A stretch of 45,433 nucleotides of DNA from Pseudoalteromonas aurantia (GCF_005886875.1 NZ_PNBY01000095.1:1-45433); one strand, 5' to 3'; numbered from the stretch's first letter, positions 1-9,090 are shown. The notes: generated by a model from the letters alone, not told the origin. Numbers and translations are program-made.

Positions 1-2628
1 AACCACTGGTGTTTCAACAACAGGTGCTTCAACAGCTGGTGTTTCAACAGCTGGCGTTTCAGCTACAGGCGCTTCAACAGCTGGTGTTTCAACAACTGGC
101 GTATCAGCCGCAGGGGCAGATGGAGAAACTTCTTCAGTTGCCTTTAACTGAGCTTCATATTCAGCAGCGGCCTGGTCAGCCACAGGAACAAATGCAGGCT
201 CTTCAGCTGTCTCATTTACTTCAGGCTTACGGCGGCGTTGGCCTGCAGCTCTCAAATGGCGAGGTGAGCGCCTTGAACGCGTTCTCGGTGCATCTTTATC
301 CGAGTCGTCTTGCGACGAAGTTGTTACTGTATCAGCTACTATTGTGTCAGTTGCTATAGCTGTTTGTGCAACAGGGTGTTGAGCATCGGGTGTTGGCGCC
401 TCAGGCTGCTTAGTTCCAACTTTCGCTTGAACAGACACATGAGTGCTTTGCACTTCTTTACGAGTTCGTTGCTTAGTAGGCTTTTCAACTGGCTTTTCAG
501 TCTGTTGAACTGTCTCTTGTGCTTGAACTGTGTTTGTATCAGCTGTTTGCTCAACAGATTCATCAACAACACGGACTTTTTTACGCATATTTCTACGCTG
601 ACGACGTGGTTTTGAATTAGGCTCTTTAACTTCTGTCGTGTCTTTTGACGTTGATTCAACCTCATGTTCTGGCTTTTGCTGGTCGTTGCGTTTACGATTA
701 TTCTGGCGACGACGCTTATTGCGACCTTCAGGTTTTTCATTACTGTCAATATTTGTAACAGAAGATTGGTTTTGCTCAGTGTTTACTGCATCGCCATGCT
801 CATCACGTTTTTTACCTGAGTTACGGCGGCGCTGATTGCGGCGGCGATTGTCATTGTTACGACGCGGCTTTTTATCAACTGGCTTAGGTTCTGGTTTAGG
901 TTCTGGAGCCGGTTCTTCAGTCTCAAATAAACCCTTTAACCAAGTACCTATACGAGAAAGCAAGCTTGGCTTTGCACTTATCGGTGCATTGGCGGGTTTC
1001 TCTGTCGTTTCGGCAACTGGTTGAGGCGCAGGTGCTGAAGGCATTACGACGCCTTTAAGAACCGGCTCTTCTTTAACTGCAGTAACCGTGCGGGCAACTT
1101 CAATAGTCTCAGGCTCTGGTACGCTCATCTGTTCGTAACTTGCCGCTTCAGACGTTTCATCTTTGCGCAAACGAACAACTTCGTAATGTGGGGTTTCTAA
1201 GTGCTGATTAGGAATGATCACTACGTCACAATTGTGCCGTTTTTCGATACGATGAACAGACTTACGTTTTTCATTAAGTAAATAAGCGCCTACACGTACC
1301 GGTACTTGAGCATTCACTTGCGCAGTATTTTCTTTAATCGCTTCTTCTTCGATTAAACGTAAAATTGACAGAGCAATTGACTCGTTTGAACGAATGGTAC
1401 CTTGTCCATTACAACGAGGGCAAGAGTGCTGGCTAGCTTCACCAAGACTTGGACGCAAACGCTGACGTGACATCTCAAGTAAACCAAAGCGTGAAATTTT
1501 ACCGATTTGAACGCGAGCTCTGTCTGGCCTTACCGCATCTTTCAAGCGATTTTCTACTTCACGTTGGTGACGAGGAGGGGTCATATCAATGAAGTCAATG
1601 ACAATCAGGCCACCTAAGTCACGCAAACGTAATTGACGAGCAATTTCATCCGCTGCTTCTAAATTTGTATTCAGCGCAGTCTCTTCAATGTCACCACCTT
1701 TGGTTGCTTTTGAAGAGTTGATGTCAATTGAGGTAAGTGCTTCAGTAGGGTCAATAACAATTGAACCGCCTGAAGGCAAACGAACTTCACGTTGAAACGC
1801 AGACTCTATTTGGCTTTCTATTTGGTAATGCGTGAATAACGGTACATCGTTTTGGTATAACTTCACTCGGCTCATAAAGTCGGGACGAAAACGCTCGATG
1901 TGTGCTTTTGCTTCTTCGAAGACTCGCGCTTTATCAATCAAGATCTCACCGATGTCGCGACGTAAGTAGTCACGAATAGCACGGAATATCACGTTACTTT
2001 CTTGATGGATTAAAAAGGGCGCTTTGCCACTGTTGGCTGCTTCTTGAATCGCTTGCCAATGCACCAATAGCGCTTTCAAGTCATATTCAAGTTCTTCAAA
2101 AGATTTACCTACACCTGCTGTACGAACAATGAGGCCCATACCTTTCGGTAAATCAAGGCGGCTAAGTGCTTCTTTTAATTCAATGCGTTCGTCCCCTTCG
2201 ATGCGGCGAGAAATACCGCCAGCACGAGGGTTATTTGGCATGAGCACCAAGTAGCTACCAGCAACGCTAATAAACGTTGTTAAAGCTGCACCTTTTTGGC
2301 CTCGTTCTTCTTTATCAACTTGAACAATGACTTCTTGCCCTTCTCTGATCACATCTTTGATATTTGGGCGACCATTGAATGTGTATCCAGAAGGGAAATA
2401 AGTTTTTGCTATTTCTTTTAGAGGAAGGAAACCGTGACGTTCAGCACCATAATCAACAAATGCTGCTTCAAGAGATGGTTCGATGCGGGTAATTTTACCC
2501 TTGTATATATTGGCTTTTTTCTGTTCGTGACCTGGGCTTTCGATATCTAGATCGTAAAGGCGTTGGCCGTCAACCAGTGCGACGCGCATTTCTTCTTGCT
2601 GCGTAGCATTGATTAGCATACGTTTCAT
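1..2628 (-). CDS. rne: Ribonuclease E, 3' end cut by window edge
   Basis: Endoribonuclease that starts mRNA decay and processes rRNA and tRNA precursors; it also scaffolds the degradosome at the inner membrane. The reading frame starts at ATG 2628 ([20 protein letters not shown]) and stays open for 876 codons to the window edge, so the C-terminus is missing. An S1 RNA-binding region follows the start. The catalytic Mg-binding aspartates lie in TSIDINS (D302) and VIDFIDM (about D345). The Zn-link CPRC motif is at C403/C406. After about residue 520 the protein becomes low-complexity: Arg-rich blocks ([13 protein letters not shown]) typical of RNA-binding segments, then Pro/Glu/Ala-rich sequence. 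The last visible 40 residues alternate ETPAVE and EAPV units. It is transcribed divergently from rluC, as in E. coli. Identification is very secure; only the extent of the tail is unknown. Confidence 0.98.
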   Translation of the reverse strand, partial: MKRMLINATQQEEMRVALVDGQRLYDLDIESPGHEQKKANIYKGKITRIEPSLEAAFVDYGAERHGFLPLKEIAKTYFPSGYTFNGRPNIKDVIREGQEVIVQVDKEERGQKGAALTTFISVAGSYLVLMPNNPRAGGISRRIEGDERIELKEALSRLDLPKGMGLIVRTAGVGKSFEELEYDLKALLVHWQAIQEAANSGKAPFLIHQESNVIFRAIRDYLRRDIGEILIDKARVFEEAKAHIERFRPDFMSRVKLYQNDVPLFTHYQIESQIESAFQREVRLPSGGSIVIDPTEALTSIDINSSKATKGGDIEETALNTNLEAADEIARQLRLRDLGGLIVIDFIDMTPPRHQREVENRLKDAVRPDRARVQIGKISRFGLLEMSRQRLRPSLGEASQHSCPRCNGQGTIRSNESIALSILRLIEEEAIKENTAQVNAQVPVRVGAYLLNEKRKSVHRIEKRHNCDVVIIPNQHLETPHYEVVRLRKDETSEAASYEQMSVPEPETIEVARTVTAVKEEPVLKGVVMPSAPAPQPVAETTEKPANAPISAKPSLLSRIGTWLKGLFETEEPAPEPKPEPKPVDKKPRRNNDNRRRNQRRRNSGKKRDEHGDAVNTEQNQSSVTNIDSNEKPEGRNKRRRQNNRKRNDQQKPEHEVESTSKDTTEVKEPNSKPRRQRRNMRKKVRVVDESVEQTADTNTVQAQETVQQTEKPVEKPTKQRTRKEVQSTHVSVQAKVGTKQPEAPTPDAQHPVAQTAIATDTIVADTVTTSSQDDSDKDAPRTRSRRSPRHLRAAGQRRRKPEVNETAEEPAFVPVADQAAAEYEAQLKATEEVSPSAPAADTPVVETPAVEAPVAETPAVETPAVEAPVVETPVV

Positions 2629-3072
2629 ATTGTTACTCTACATTTCAATTTTTAGTTAAGTCTGATTGATATCACGAGCCTACATTCAGCGTTCCAAGGT
2701 ATTTAATACAGTCTCCCGACTGGGGAAATGGGAACAATCAGTAGTACCGGCATCACAGTGCCTTATTATTGGCTTTTTTCGCCATTATATTACTGGCACC
2801 TGCGAGCATCGCTATTTGCGTTCGGTGTTTGCACGGGCCAAAGGGCTCGTTACTAAACAATCTGACGTATATCTTCTATTTTTTGCTTTTTTTATTTCTT
2901 ACCATGCTTAGCATTCACACTGAGTTCTATTACGCACAACGCAGTGGGCTAAACGCACGTGTTTTAATTGGGGCTAAAAAGCGTTGGAGATCCAAGCTTC
3001 GATCTGTATGATCTGGCACCCAAGATGTGCATCACGGTCGATTTTTGCGATAAAAAGCAAATTCGCAAAAAT

Positions 3073-3101
3073 TTGCGAGCCGATTATCCCATTAATATAC
3101 T
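3073..3101 (+). promoter_or_regulatory. Sigma-70-like promoter for rluC
   Basis: TTGCGA at 3073-3078 and TATACT at 3096-3101, separated by 17 nt. The predicted transcription start is near 3108, giving a leader of about 36 nt before the rluC ATG at 3144. Confidence 0.55.
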
Positions 3102-3112
3102 CGTGATAGCAA
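3083..3112 (-). promoter_or_regulatory. Candidate promoter for rne
   Basis: On the minus strand, TTGCTA (3112-3107) and GATAAT (3088-3083) are separated by 18 nt. It overlaps the rluC promoter on the opposite strand, so the two may compete for polymerase. Start would be near 3076 and the rne leader about 450 nt. Other promoters closer to rne cannot be excluded. Confidence 0.35.
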
Positions 3113-3143
3113 CTAAATTATTACTCAAATCAGTGATTAGGCA

Positions 3144-4094
3144 ATGTCAGAAAAACCGGCTCTAAAAGTTAGCTTTGTAACTATCAACGAAGACCAAGAT
3201 GGTCAACGAATAGATAACTTCTTGTTGACGTATTTAAAGGGGGTGCCAAAAAGTGCCATCTATAAAATTTTGCGCAAAGGGGAAGTGCGAGTTAACAAAA
3301 AACGCGTTAAACCAGTATATCGACTCCAAGTTGATGATTTAGTACGTATTCCGCCAGTTAAAGTGGCTGAAAGAGAAGAGTTTGTACCAAAAAATCTAGA
3401 TAAGGTTGCAGGGCTTGAGGATGCCGTTATTTATGAAGATAAATATCTAATTGTTATAAATAAACCTTCAGGAATGGCGGTGCATGGTGGGAGTGGTTTA
3501 AGCTATGGGTTAATTGAGGCAATGCGCGTACTTCGCCCTGATGAAAAAAGCTTGGAATTGGTACATCGTTTAGACCGAGATACATCAGGTTGTTTATTGA
3601 TTTCAAAGCGACGTTCGGTCCTCAAAAGTTTACACGAGCAGCTGCGTGAAAAAACGATGGAGAAAAATTACTGGGCGTTAGTAACAGGAGAGTGGCAATC
3701 AAAAACAAAAAATGTCACTGAACCGCTACGAAAAAATACGTTGCAGTCAGGTGAACGTGTTGTACGAGTTGATCATGAGGAAGGTAAAGCCTCTCATACT
3801 CGTTTTAAAGTGTTGCAACGCTTTGACGATTGTACTTTAGTGCAAGCATCTCCGGTGACGGGGCGTACTCACCAGATACGGGTTCATACTCAATGTCAAG
3901 GGCACCCTATTGCCTGTGATGATAAGTATGGAGATCAAGTATTTGACGGTAAAATGCGTAAACTCGGTTTAAACCGGTTATTTTTGCATGCCCATGATAT
4001 TCGTTTTTTCCACCCTAAAACGGAGACCACATTGCGTGTTGAAGCGCCATTGGACAAAACGTTAAAGAATTGCTTAAAGGTTCTGAGAGGTTAA
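3144..4094 (+). CDS. rluC: 23S rRNA pseudouridine(955/2504/2580) synthase RluC
   Basis: Isomerises three uridines of 23S rRNA in the peptidyl-transferase region to pseudouridine. The 316 residues match the usual RluC length. An N-terminal S4 RNA-binding domain spans about residues 18-75. The RluA-family catalytic motif HRLDRDTSG starts at residue 141, so the nucleophile is D144. The nearby TGRTHQIRVH signature of the family is also present. The divergent position next to rne is the conserved gammaproteobacterial arrangement. It is followed 4 nt later by the HAD gene, so the two are probably co-transcribed. RluA and RluD are the alternatives, but the rne neighbourhood and N-terminal S4 domain favour RluC. 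Confidence 0.95.
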   Translation: MSEKPALKVSFVTINEDQDGQRIDNFLLTYLKGVPKSAIYKILRKGEVRVNKKRVKPVYRLQVDDLVRIPPVKVAEREEFVPKNLDKVAGLEDAVIYEDKYLIVINKPSGMAVHGGSGLSYGLIEAMRVLRPDEKSLELVHRLDRDTSGCLLISKRRSVLKSLHEQLREKTMEKNYWALVTGEWQSKTKNVTEPLRKNTLQSGERVVRVDHEEGKASHTRFKVLQRFDDCTLVQASPVTGRTHQIRVHTQCQGHPIACDDKYGDQVFDGKMRKLGLNRLFLHAHDIRFFHPKTETTLRVEAPLDKTLKNCLKVLRG

Positions 4095-4098
4095 GTTT

Positions 4099-4743
4099 AT
4101 GAAATATAAGCTGATAATTTTTGATTGGGATGGCACATTAATGGATTCCATACCAAAAATTGTCAACTGCCTTAAACAGGCTGCATTGCGTATAGGAGTA
4201 CCAGAGCCCAAAACGGGGGATGCCGCTGCGGTTATCGGGCTTTCATTGGAGGTCGCTATCGCGACTTTATTTCCCAAACATAGAGCTATGTGGCCTGAGC
4301 TAGTTACTGGTTATCAAGCCAGCTATAAAAGCAATACTACTTTAGAGCCTGTGATGTTCATAGGGACCACTGAGTTGCTGATGGAATTACGTACTCAGGG
4401 AATGTTATTGGCTGTTGCTACTGGTAAAAGTCGCAGGGGCCTTGATCGGGTACTTAAAGAATCTGGGTTAAGCCATTATTTTATTACTAGTCGCACGGCA
4501 GATGAAGCAAGCTCAAAGCCCGCCCCCGATATGCTTGAGCAGATCCTCAGTGAACTCGGGTTCGCTGCCAGCTCAGCGCTTGTGGTGGGTGATTCATTGT
4601 TAGATATGCAAATGGCAAAGCATGCAAATGTAGACGCTGTGGCAATGAGTTGGGGAGCTGCTGATAAATTAGCCCTATCAGCAACAAACGCTTTAACAGT
4701 GTGTGATGACTATGATGAGTTACGCAGTACTATTTTCAGTTAA
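4099..4743 (+). CDS. HAD-superfamily hydrolase, phosphoglycolate-phosphatase-like
   Basis: Predicted cytosolic phosphatase of HAD subfamily IA. The motifs are complete: DWDGTLMDS with nucleophile D9 and acid D11, a Thr in VATGKS (T108), K140 in SKPAPD, and the metal-binding GDSLLD (D165, D169). A helical cap lies between motifs 1 and 2. Family members act on phosphoglycolate, sugar phosphates or nucleotides; the sequence alone does not tell which. It starts 4 nt after rluC and probably shares its transcript. Its last 24 nt overlap the 3' end of the convergent maf gene. I do not give a symbol because substrate assignment in this subfamily is unreliable. Confidence 0.88.
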   Translation: MKYKLIIFDWDGTLMDSIPKIVNCLKQAALRIGVPEPKTGDAAAVIGLSLEVAIATLFPKHRAMWPELVTGYQASYKSNTTLEPVMFIGTTELLMELRTQGMLLAVATGKSRRGLDRVLKESGLSHYFITSRTADEASSKPAPDMLEQILSELGFAASSALVVGDSLLDMQMAKHANVDAVAMSWGAADKLALSATNALTVCDDYDELRSTIFS

Positions 4744-5319
4744 TATATCGATTCCTTGATCTAAAAGCATTTGCGTTAATTGGATTAAGGGTAACCCGAT
4801 GAGGCTATTTGGATCATTGCCTTCTAATTTTTCAAATAAGCAAATGCCTAACCCCTCACTTTTGAAGCTCCCTGCACATTGATAGGGTTGCTCTGCGTCG
4901 CAATAGGCAGAGATTTGATTTTTATTTAGGTTGCGAAAATAAACATTGAACGGTTCGACAATCGACACGCTTTTATTTTGTTCAATGTTATAAAGGCACA
5001 GCCCCGTAAGAAACGTTACTTTTTGGCCACTAAACCGTTGTAATTGCGCGACTGCATTTGATTTTGTATGGGGTTTACCTAAAATTTGGTTTTGATGGAC
5101 AGCAACCTGATCTGAACCGATCACGAGGCCTTGCGCATAGTGTTTTGTGGCGGTGCGTGCTTTTTGTTCTGCTAAACGAAGGACTAATTGTTCAGGCGTC
5201 TCATTGACTCGCGCGGTTTCATCAATTTCGGGACGGAAAGATGAAAATGGTAGGTTGATTTTTTTAAAAATAGACTGCCTAAATTCAGAACTAGAGGCTA
5301 GAATTAGAGGAATTTTCAT
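4720..5319 (-). CDS. yceF: Maf-family nucleotide pyrophosphatase (YceF type)
   Basis: Maf-like enzyme that hydrolyses non-canonical or methylated nucleoside triphosphates to monophosphates. E. coli YceF, which sits in the same neighbourhood, prefers 7-methyl-GTP. At 199 residues it matches the family. The N-terminal phosphate-binding motif LASSSEFR is at residues 7-14, and the catalytic region GSDQV holds D70. The C-terminal half keeps the EPFNVYFR-like substrate segment. It is divergent from yceD, as in enterobacteria, and its final 24 nt overlap the HAD gene on the other strand. The m7GTP specificity rests on gene context and overall similarity. Confidence 0.9.
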   Translation of the reverse strand: MKIPLILASSSEFRQSIFKKINLPFSSFRPEIDETARVNETPEQLVLRLAEQKARTATKHYAQGLVIGSDQVAVHQNQILGKPHTKSNAVAQLQRFSGQKVTFLTGLCLYNIEQNKSVSIVEPFNVYFRNLNKNQISAYCDAEQPYQCAGSFKSEGLGICLFEKLEGNDPNSLIGLPLIQLTQMLLDQGIDILTENSTA

Positions 5320-5400
5320 AAATACTCTGAAGTCATTGTAAACTTGTTGCTAGGATAGGGCGCAATCAAGCGAAAAACAAAGGAAAGTTTGATATTTATT

Positions 5401-5429
5401 TTGACTAACATACTAACAATCTATATGAT
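5401..5429 (+). promoter_or_regulatory. Strong sigma-70 promoter for yceD-rpmF-plsX
   Basis: TTGACT at 5401-5406, a 17-nt spacer and TATGAT at 5424-5429. The predicted start is near 5436, only about 3 nt before the yceD ATG at 5439, and no Shine-Dalgarno sequence precedes that ATG. The transcript may therefore be leaderless. Confidence 0.65.
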
Positions 5430-5438
5430 GCAGCCCCT

Positions 5439-5963
5439 ATGCAAAAGGTGAAAATTCCCGTCACTCTTGATCCAAGCAGAGCAGCTCAGCGCCAACTCAG
5501 TTATGATGGTGTTGTTCAACTCGAAGAACTTTCTCGTTTAGAGCAAGTTGTGCGTGATCAAAGCGGTGAAATAGCGGTACAAATTCATTGCAAAAATGAT
5601 GAACAAGGGTTGACAGTTGTGTATGGTTCTATCCAAACACAACTGACTGTTATTTGTCAGCGTTGTAATGATGAACTAGGGTTGGATTTGGTCCAAGACT
5701 TTATGTATTCTCCTGTTAAGGCGGATACAGAGTCAGACGAACTTCCTGATAACTACGATATAGTAGAATTGGATGAAGATGGTGAAATTAATCTTCGAGA
5801 ATTAATCGAAGATGAATTGATTTTAGCGATTCCAATAGTACCTACTCATAACGAAGTTAACTGTTCTTATTCTGAGAAGCCAGCCAGCTTCGGAGAAATA
5901 GATGCAGAAGAGAGTAAACCAAATCCATTTGACATTTTAAAACAACTTAAGAAAGATTCTTAG
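5439..5963 (+). CDS. yceD: YceD/DUF177 family protein, large-subunit rRNA accumulation protein
   Basis: Small cytosolic DUF177 protein. Members of this family are linked to 23S rRNA accumulation or processing, and the gene is almost always directly upstream of rpmF. The 174 residues carry the family's N-terminal [16 protein letters not shown], a central CQRCNDEL pair of cysteines, the acidic stretch around [12 protein letters not shown], and the C-terminal [14 protein letters not shown]. The start at 5439 is secure because the first ten residues match E. coli YceD, yet there is no ribosome-binding site and a good promoter lies immediately upstream. It is 10 nt from rpmF and heads the lipid operon. 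Confidence 0.93.
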   Translation: MQKVKIPVTLDPSRAAQRQLSYDGVVQLEELSRLEQVVRDQSGEIAVQIHCKNDEQGLTVVYGSIQTQLTVICQRCNDELGLDLVQDFMYSPVKADTESDELPDNYDIVELDEDGEINLRELIEDELILAIPIVPTHNEVNCSYSEKPASFGEIDAEESKPNPFDILKQLKKDS

Positions 5964-5973
5964 GAGAAGGCTC

Positions 5974-6144
5974 ATGGCAGTACAAAAAAGCAAAAAGTCT
6001 CGCGCAAGACGTGGTATGCGTCGTTCACACGATGCGATCAGTGGACCAGCTTTAACTGTAGATCAGGTTTCAGGCGAGACTCATCGTCGTCACCATGTGA
6101 CTGCAGATGGTTACTACAAAGGCGTTCAAGTAATTTCTAAATAA
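5974..6144 (+). CDS. rpmF: 50S ribosomal protein L32
   Basis: Structural protein of the large ribosomal subunit. The 56 codons encode [20 protein letters not shown] followed by a [18 protein letters not shown] segment and end in [11 protein letters not shown]. Length and basic N-terminus are typical of proteobacterial L32. The zinc-binding cysteines found in some other bacterial L32 proteins are absent, as usual for gammaproteobacteria. AGGAGAAGG just upstream is a strong ribosome-binding site, in contrast to yceD. It lies between yceD and plsX, the conserved arrangement coupling ribosome and lipid synthesis. Confidence 0.97.
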   Translation: MAVQKSKKSRARRGMRRSHDAISGPALTVDQVSGETHRRHHVTADGYYKGVQVISK

Positions 6145-6155
6145 GAGATTGCTTG

Positions 6156-7208
6156 ATGCTAACTCATCTAACCATAGCGTTAGATATGATGGGGGGCGAT
6201 TACGGCCCCCGTTCATCTATTCCTGCTGCAGTTTCTGCGGTAAATAAACACGCAAATCTAACTCTACTTCTATGTGGCAGCGAAAAACTTATTCGTGAAC
6301 GCCTATCAGATCTCGATTCGTTAAATCACCCTAGATTGATCATCAAGCACTGTTCTGAAGTTGTGACTAATAGCTGTGAACCTGCGTCAGCATTAAGAAA
6401 TAAAAAGTCATCTTCGATGCGGGTTGCTTTAGAACTCGTTAAATCAGGTGAGGCGCAAGCATGTGTCAGTGCGGGTAACACGGGCGCATTGTTCTTCATG
6501 GCACATTATGTACTCAAGATGCTGCCGGGGATTAAACGCCCTGCGTTGATATCAGCTGTGCCAACAGAAAAGAAGCAACCTGTCTATTTACTAGATTTAG
6601 GTGCGAATGTGCACTGTGACGCTGATACGCTATTTCAGTTTGGTGTCATGGGGTCAATTGTTGCTGGCCAAGCTCAAAATATCGATAAACCAAAAGTCTA
6701 TTTATTGAATATTGGGTCCGAAGAAATTAAAGGCAATGATACAATTAAGCATGCTGCGCAGATGATGAAAGCAACTCCTCAAATCAATTATCAAGGATAT
6801 TGTGAAGGAAGTGATATGTTTTCAGGTAAAGCAGATGTCATTGTGTGCGAAGGCTTTGTCGGTAATGTCGCATTAAAAACCTGCGAAGGAATAGCGAAAC
6901 TTATTATGTATAAGTTTACAAAAGCATTGAAAAAACATGTATTTTACCGTTTGTTAGCATTGGCGCTCCGTCCTATAATAAAAAAGCTGTATAAACGTGT
7001 GAACCCCGACCAGTATAATGGCGCAAGTCTGGTAGGATTGCGGGGTATTGTTGTGAAAAGTCATGGAAATGCTTCAAATAAAGCATTTCTTGCTGCAATT
7101 GAGGAAGCTTCACGAGAAGTAGAGCGTTGTATTCCGGATAAAATCCAAGCTACTTTTGCACAGATCACAGCAAAGCAAGAAAATTCGTCATCCTCGCTCG
7201 AAAACTAA
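6156..7208 (+). CDS. plsX: Phosphate acyltransferase PlsX
   Basis: Converts acyl-ACP and phosphate to acyl-phosphate, the donor used by PlsY in phospholipid synthesis; it acts at the membrane face. The 350 residues fit the family. The N-terminal [10 protein letters not shown] signature, the [10 protein letters not shown] motif and the [14 protein letters not shown] motif near the C-terminus are all present. An in-frame TTG sits immediately before the ATG at 6156; I prefer ATG. Spacing to rpmF is 11 nt, so translation is probably coupled. In most gammaproteobacteria fabH follows directly. Here fabD follows after 55 nt. Confidence 0.96.
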   Translation: MLTHLTIALDMMGGDYGPRSSIPAAVSAVNKHANLTLLLCGSEKLIRERLSDLDSLNHPRLIIKHCSEVVTNSCEPASALRNKKSSSMRVALELVKSGEAQACVSAGNTGALFFMAHYVLKMLPGIKRPALISAVPTEKKQPVYLLDLGANVHCDADTLFQFGVMGSIVAGQAQNIDKPKVYLLNIGSEEIKGNDTIKHAAQMMKATPQINYQGYCEGSDMFSGKADVIVCEGFVGNVALKTCEGIAKLIMYKFTKALKKHVFYRLLALALRPIIKKLYKRVNPDQYNGASLVGLRGIVVKSHGNASNKAFLAAIEEASREVERCIPDKIQATFAQITAKQENSSSSLEN

Positions 7209-7263
7209 AATGTAAAGTTGTGTCGAGCGGAAATGGCAAAACTATCTATTTTAAGAGCACAAT

Positions 7264-8190
7264 ATGTCACAAAAAATCGCACTTTTATTTCCAGGGCAAG
7301 GTTCTCAAGCAATCGGCATGCTTGAAGAGTTACTTGCTACATCAGATATAGTCAAAGCTACCTTCTCAGAGGCTTCAGAGGCATTGGGCTATGACTTAAC
7401 AGAGTTGGTTTTAAATGGGCCTGAGTCAGAACTAAATCAAACACATCGCACACAGCCTGCTCTTTTAACGGCAAGTGTTGCGATTTATCGTCAGTGGCGT
7501 GCGAATAATCCTGACTGTGAAGTCGTGATGGCAGGCCATAGTTTAGGTGAATATTCAGCATTAGTGTGTGCTGAAGTGATTACATTACATGAAGCAGTTA
7601 AGTTGGTTGAAAAGCGTGGATTATACATGCAAGAAGCCGTACCAGCAGATATAGGCTCAATGGCGGCAATAATTGGGTTAGACGATAAAATAATCGCTGA
7701 TGCATGTGCTAAGAGCTCACAAGAGCAGGTTGTATCACCAGTAAATTACAATTCACCTGGTCAAGTGGTAATTGCAGGCCATAAAGAAGCTGTTGCTCGC
7801 GCATCAGAGGCGTGCAAAGAAGCAGGCGCTAAACGTGCATTGCCTTTATCTGTGAGTGTGCCTTCACACTGTGCCTTAATGAAGCCAGCAGCAGATAAAT
7901 TAACGGTAGATTTAGAGCAGTTAGTATTTAACGATGCTAAAGTTGATGTCATTAATAATGTTGATGTGGCAGTTTCTGGCACAGAAAAAGAAATTAAAGA
8001 CGCGTTAGTTCGTCAATTATATAGCCCTGTGCGTTGGACTGAAACGTTCCAAAAATTAGCGGCATTGGGCGTGACCCAAGCATATGAATTTGGCCCTGGT
8101 AAAGTATTGACTGGGCTAGCTAAACGTATTGATAAATCAGTGGTATGTAGCGCAGTGAATGACACAGCTACTATCGGATCTGCAAAATAA
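7264..8190 (+). CDS. fabD: Malonyl-CoA:ACP transacylase
   Basis: Transfers malonyl from CoA to acyl carrier protein, supplying the extender unit for fatty-acid elongation. The 308 residues match FabD. The N-terminal FPGQGSQ motif, the nucleophile elbow GHSLGEYSAL with S93, and the catalytic histidine H202 in VPSHCALM are all present. It starts 55 nt after plsX, in the slot normally taken by fabH. That short gap has no room for a gene and holds no recognisable remnant. fabG follows after 13 nt. Confidence 0.97.
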   Translation: MSQKIALLFPGQGSQAIGMLEELLATSDIVKATFSEASEALGYDLTELVLNGPESELNQTHRTQPALLTASVAIYRQWRANNPDCEVVMAGHSLGEYSALVCAEVITLHEAVKLVEKRGLYMQEAVPADIGSMAAIIGLDDKIIADACAKSSQEQVVSPVNYNSPGQVVIAGHKEAVARASEACKEAGAKRALPLSVSVPSHCALMKPAADKLTVDLEQLVFNDAKVDVINNVDVAVSGTEKEIKDALVRQLYSPVRWTETFQKLAALGVTQAYEFGPGKVLTGLAKRIDKSVVCSAVNDTATIGSAK

Positions 8191-8203
8191 TTAGAGAAAA
8201 AAT

Positions 8204-8950
8204 ATGAGTAATCTATTTTCATTAGAAGGTAAAGTCGTACTAGTCACTGGTGCGAGCCGTGGCATTGGTAAAGCAGTAGCAACTGAATTGGTAGCGCAAG
8301 GTGCAATTGTTGCTGGAACTGCAACAAGTGAGTCAGGAGCTGACAAGATAAGCACATACCTTGGAGAACAAGGAAAAGGATATGTGCTAAATGTTACTGA
8401 TGCAGACTCAATTGCTGATACACTCGCTGCGATTAAAGCAGATTTGGGTGACATTGATGTACTTGTTAATAATGCAGGTATTACTCGTGACAATCTTTTA
8501 ATGCGCATGAAAGAGAACGAGTGGGATGATATTATTGACACAAACTTGAGTTCAGTTTACCGGTTATCAAAAGCAGTACTGCGCCCAATGATGAAGAAAA
8601 AATCTGGTCGTATTATCAATATAGGTTCTGTTGTGGGTACGATGGGGAATGCGGGTCAGGCGAACTATGCAGCAGCAAAAGCAGGTGTAATTGGCTTTAC
8701 TAAGTCTCTAGCTCGTGAAGTCGCGTCTCGTGGCATTACTGTTAACGTTGTTGCACCCGGTTTCATTCAAACAGATATGACAGATGAATTAACTGATGAG
8801 CAAAAAGCGGCAACACTTGCTAATGTACCTGCAGGTCGTTTAGGTCAACCGCAGGAGATTGCAGCAGCTGTGTGTTATTTAGCATCTGATGCTGCAGCAT
8901 ATGTTTCTGGTGAAACATTGCATGTAAATGGTGCAATGTACATGGTTTAA
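8204..8950 (+). CDS. fabG: 3-oxoacyl-ACP reductase
   Basis: NADPH-dependent reductase of 3-ketoacyl-ACP in fatty-acid elongation; a short-chain dehydrogenase of 248 residues. It has the Rossmann TGASRGIG motif (residues 15-22), NNAG (89-92), the catalytic S142, and Y155/K159 in YAAAK. The C-terminal GETLHVNGAMYMV is characteristic of FabG tetramers. It is co-directional with fabD (13 nt gap) and followed by a 219-bp spacer before acpP. That spacer contains its own regulatory features, so fabG may end one transcript. Confidence 0.97.
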   Translation: MSNLFSLEGKVVLVTGASRGIGKAVATELVAQGAIVAGTATSESGADKISTYLGEQGKGYVLNVTDADSIADTLAAIKADLGDIDVLVNNAGITRDNLLMRMKENEWDDIIDTNLSSVYRLSKAVLRPMMKKKSGRIINIGSVVGTMGNAGQANYAAAKAGVIGFTKSLAREVASRGITVNVVAPGFIQTDMTDELTDEQKAATLANVPAGRLGQPQEIAAAVCYLASDAAAYVSGETLHVNGAMYMV

Positions 8951-8951
8951 A

Positions 8952-9030
8952 GGCTCTATTGAGTGCAATAATAAATTTAACTTTTTGTGATCGTGTTGCA
9001 AACAGTCTTGAAATTGCACTCAAAATAGGC
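8952..9030. repeat. Imperfect 18-bp inverted repeat upstream of acpP
   Basis: The arm at 8952-8969 pairs with 9013-9030 at 15 of 18 positions, including a perfect 10-bp core (TGAGTGCAAT with ATTGCACTCA). The arms are separated by 43 nt. It begins directly after the fabG stop codon. It could be a transcript structure (weak terminator or processing site) or a pair of operator half-sites. No U-tract follows, so a simple intrinsic terminator is unlikely. Confidence 0.6.
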
Positions 9031-9053
9031 GATAAAAGAACAAAATATTTCGT

Positions 9054-9070
9054 AACAGGTTTGACCAGAT
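9054..9070 (-). promoter_or_regulatory. Candidate FadR operator upstream of acpP
   Basis: The minus strand reads ATCTGGTCAAACCTGTT, close to the gammaproteobacterial FadR operator, whose 17-bp consensus is built around CTGGTCNGACC. FadR is an acyl-CoA-responsive GntR-family regulator that activates fatty-acid synthesis genes and represses degradation genes. The site centres about 64 bp upstream of the predicted acpP start, a plausible activator position. Whether this organism has FadR cannot be seen here. Confidence 0.45.
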
Positions 9071-9090
9071 AAAAAATTCTGAGCAAATCC

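Larger units (their letters stand above)
2629..3143. other. 515-bp divergent region between rne and rluC
   Basis: No convincing gene is seen; the short open frames here have no recognisable content. In E. coli the rne mRNA has a long structured 5' leader through which RNase E autoregulates its own message, and this spacer is long enough for one. On the rne strand small hairpins can be drawn: GCAAATT/AATTTGC at 3057-3063 with 3070-3076, and AGATC/GATCT at 2988-2992 with 3001-3005. Candidate promoters for both genes crowd the rluC-proximal end, which would give rne a leader of about 450 nt. The autoregulatory role is inferred by analogy. Confidence 0.55.

Noticed and set aside
9..835. Plus-strand open frames rich in Gln, Cys and Leu opposite rne
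   Set aside because: They are antisense shadows of the repetitive RNase E tail; the minus-strand frame is open for 876 codons with clear domains.
2666..3165. Short open frames in the rne-rluC gap
   Set aside because: They overlap one another in different frames, have no ribosome-binding sites or recognisable protein content, and the region is better explained as leader sequence.
9008..9036. Second promoter for acpP (TTGAAA-17-GATAAA)
   Set aside because: Lies inside the inverted repeat and has a weaker -10 than the promoter at 9091-9119. It remains possible but is not needed.
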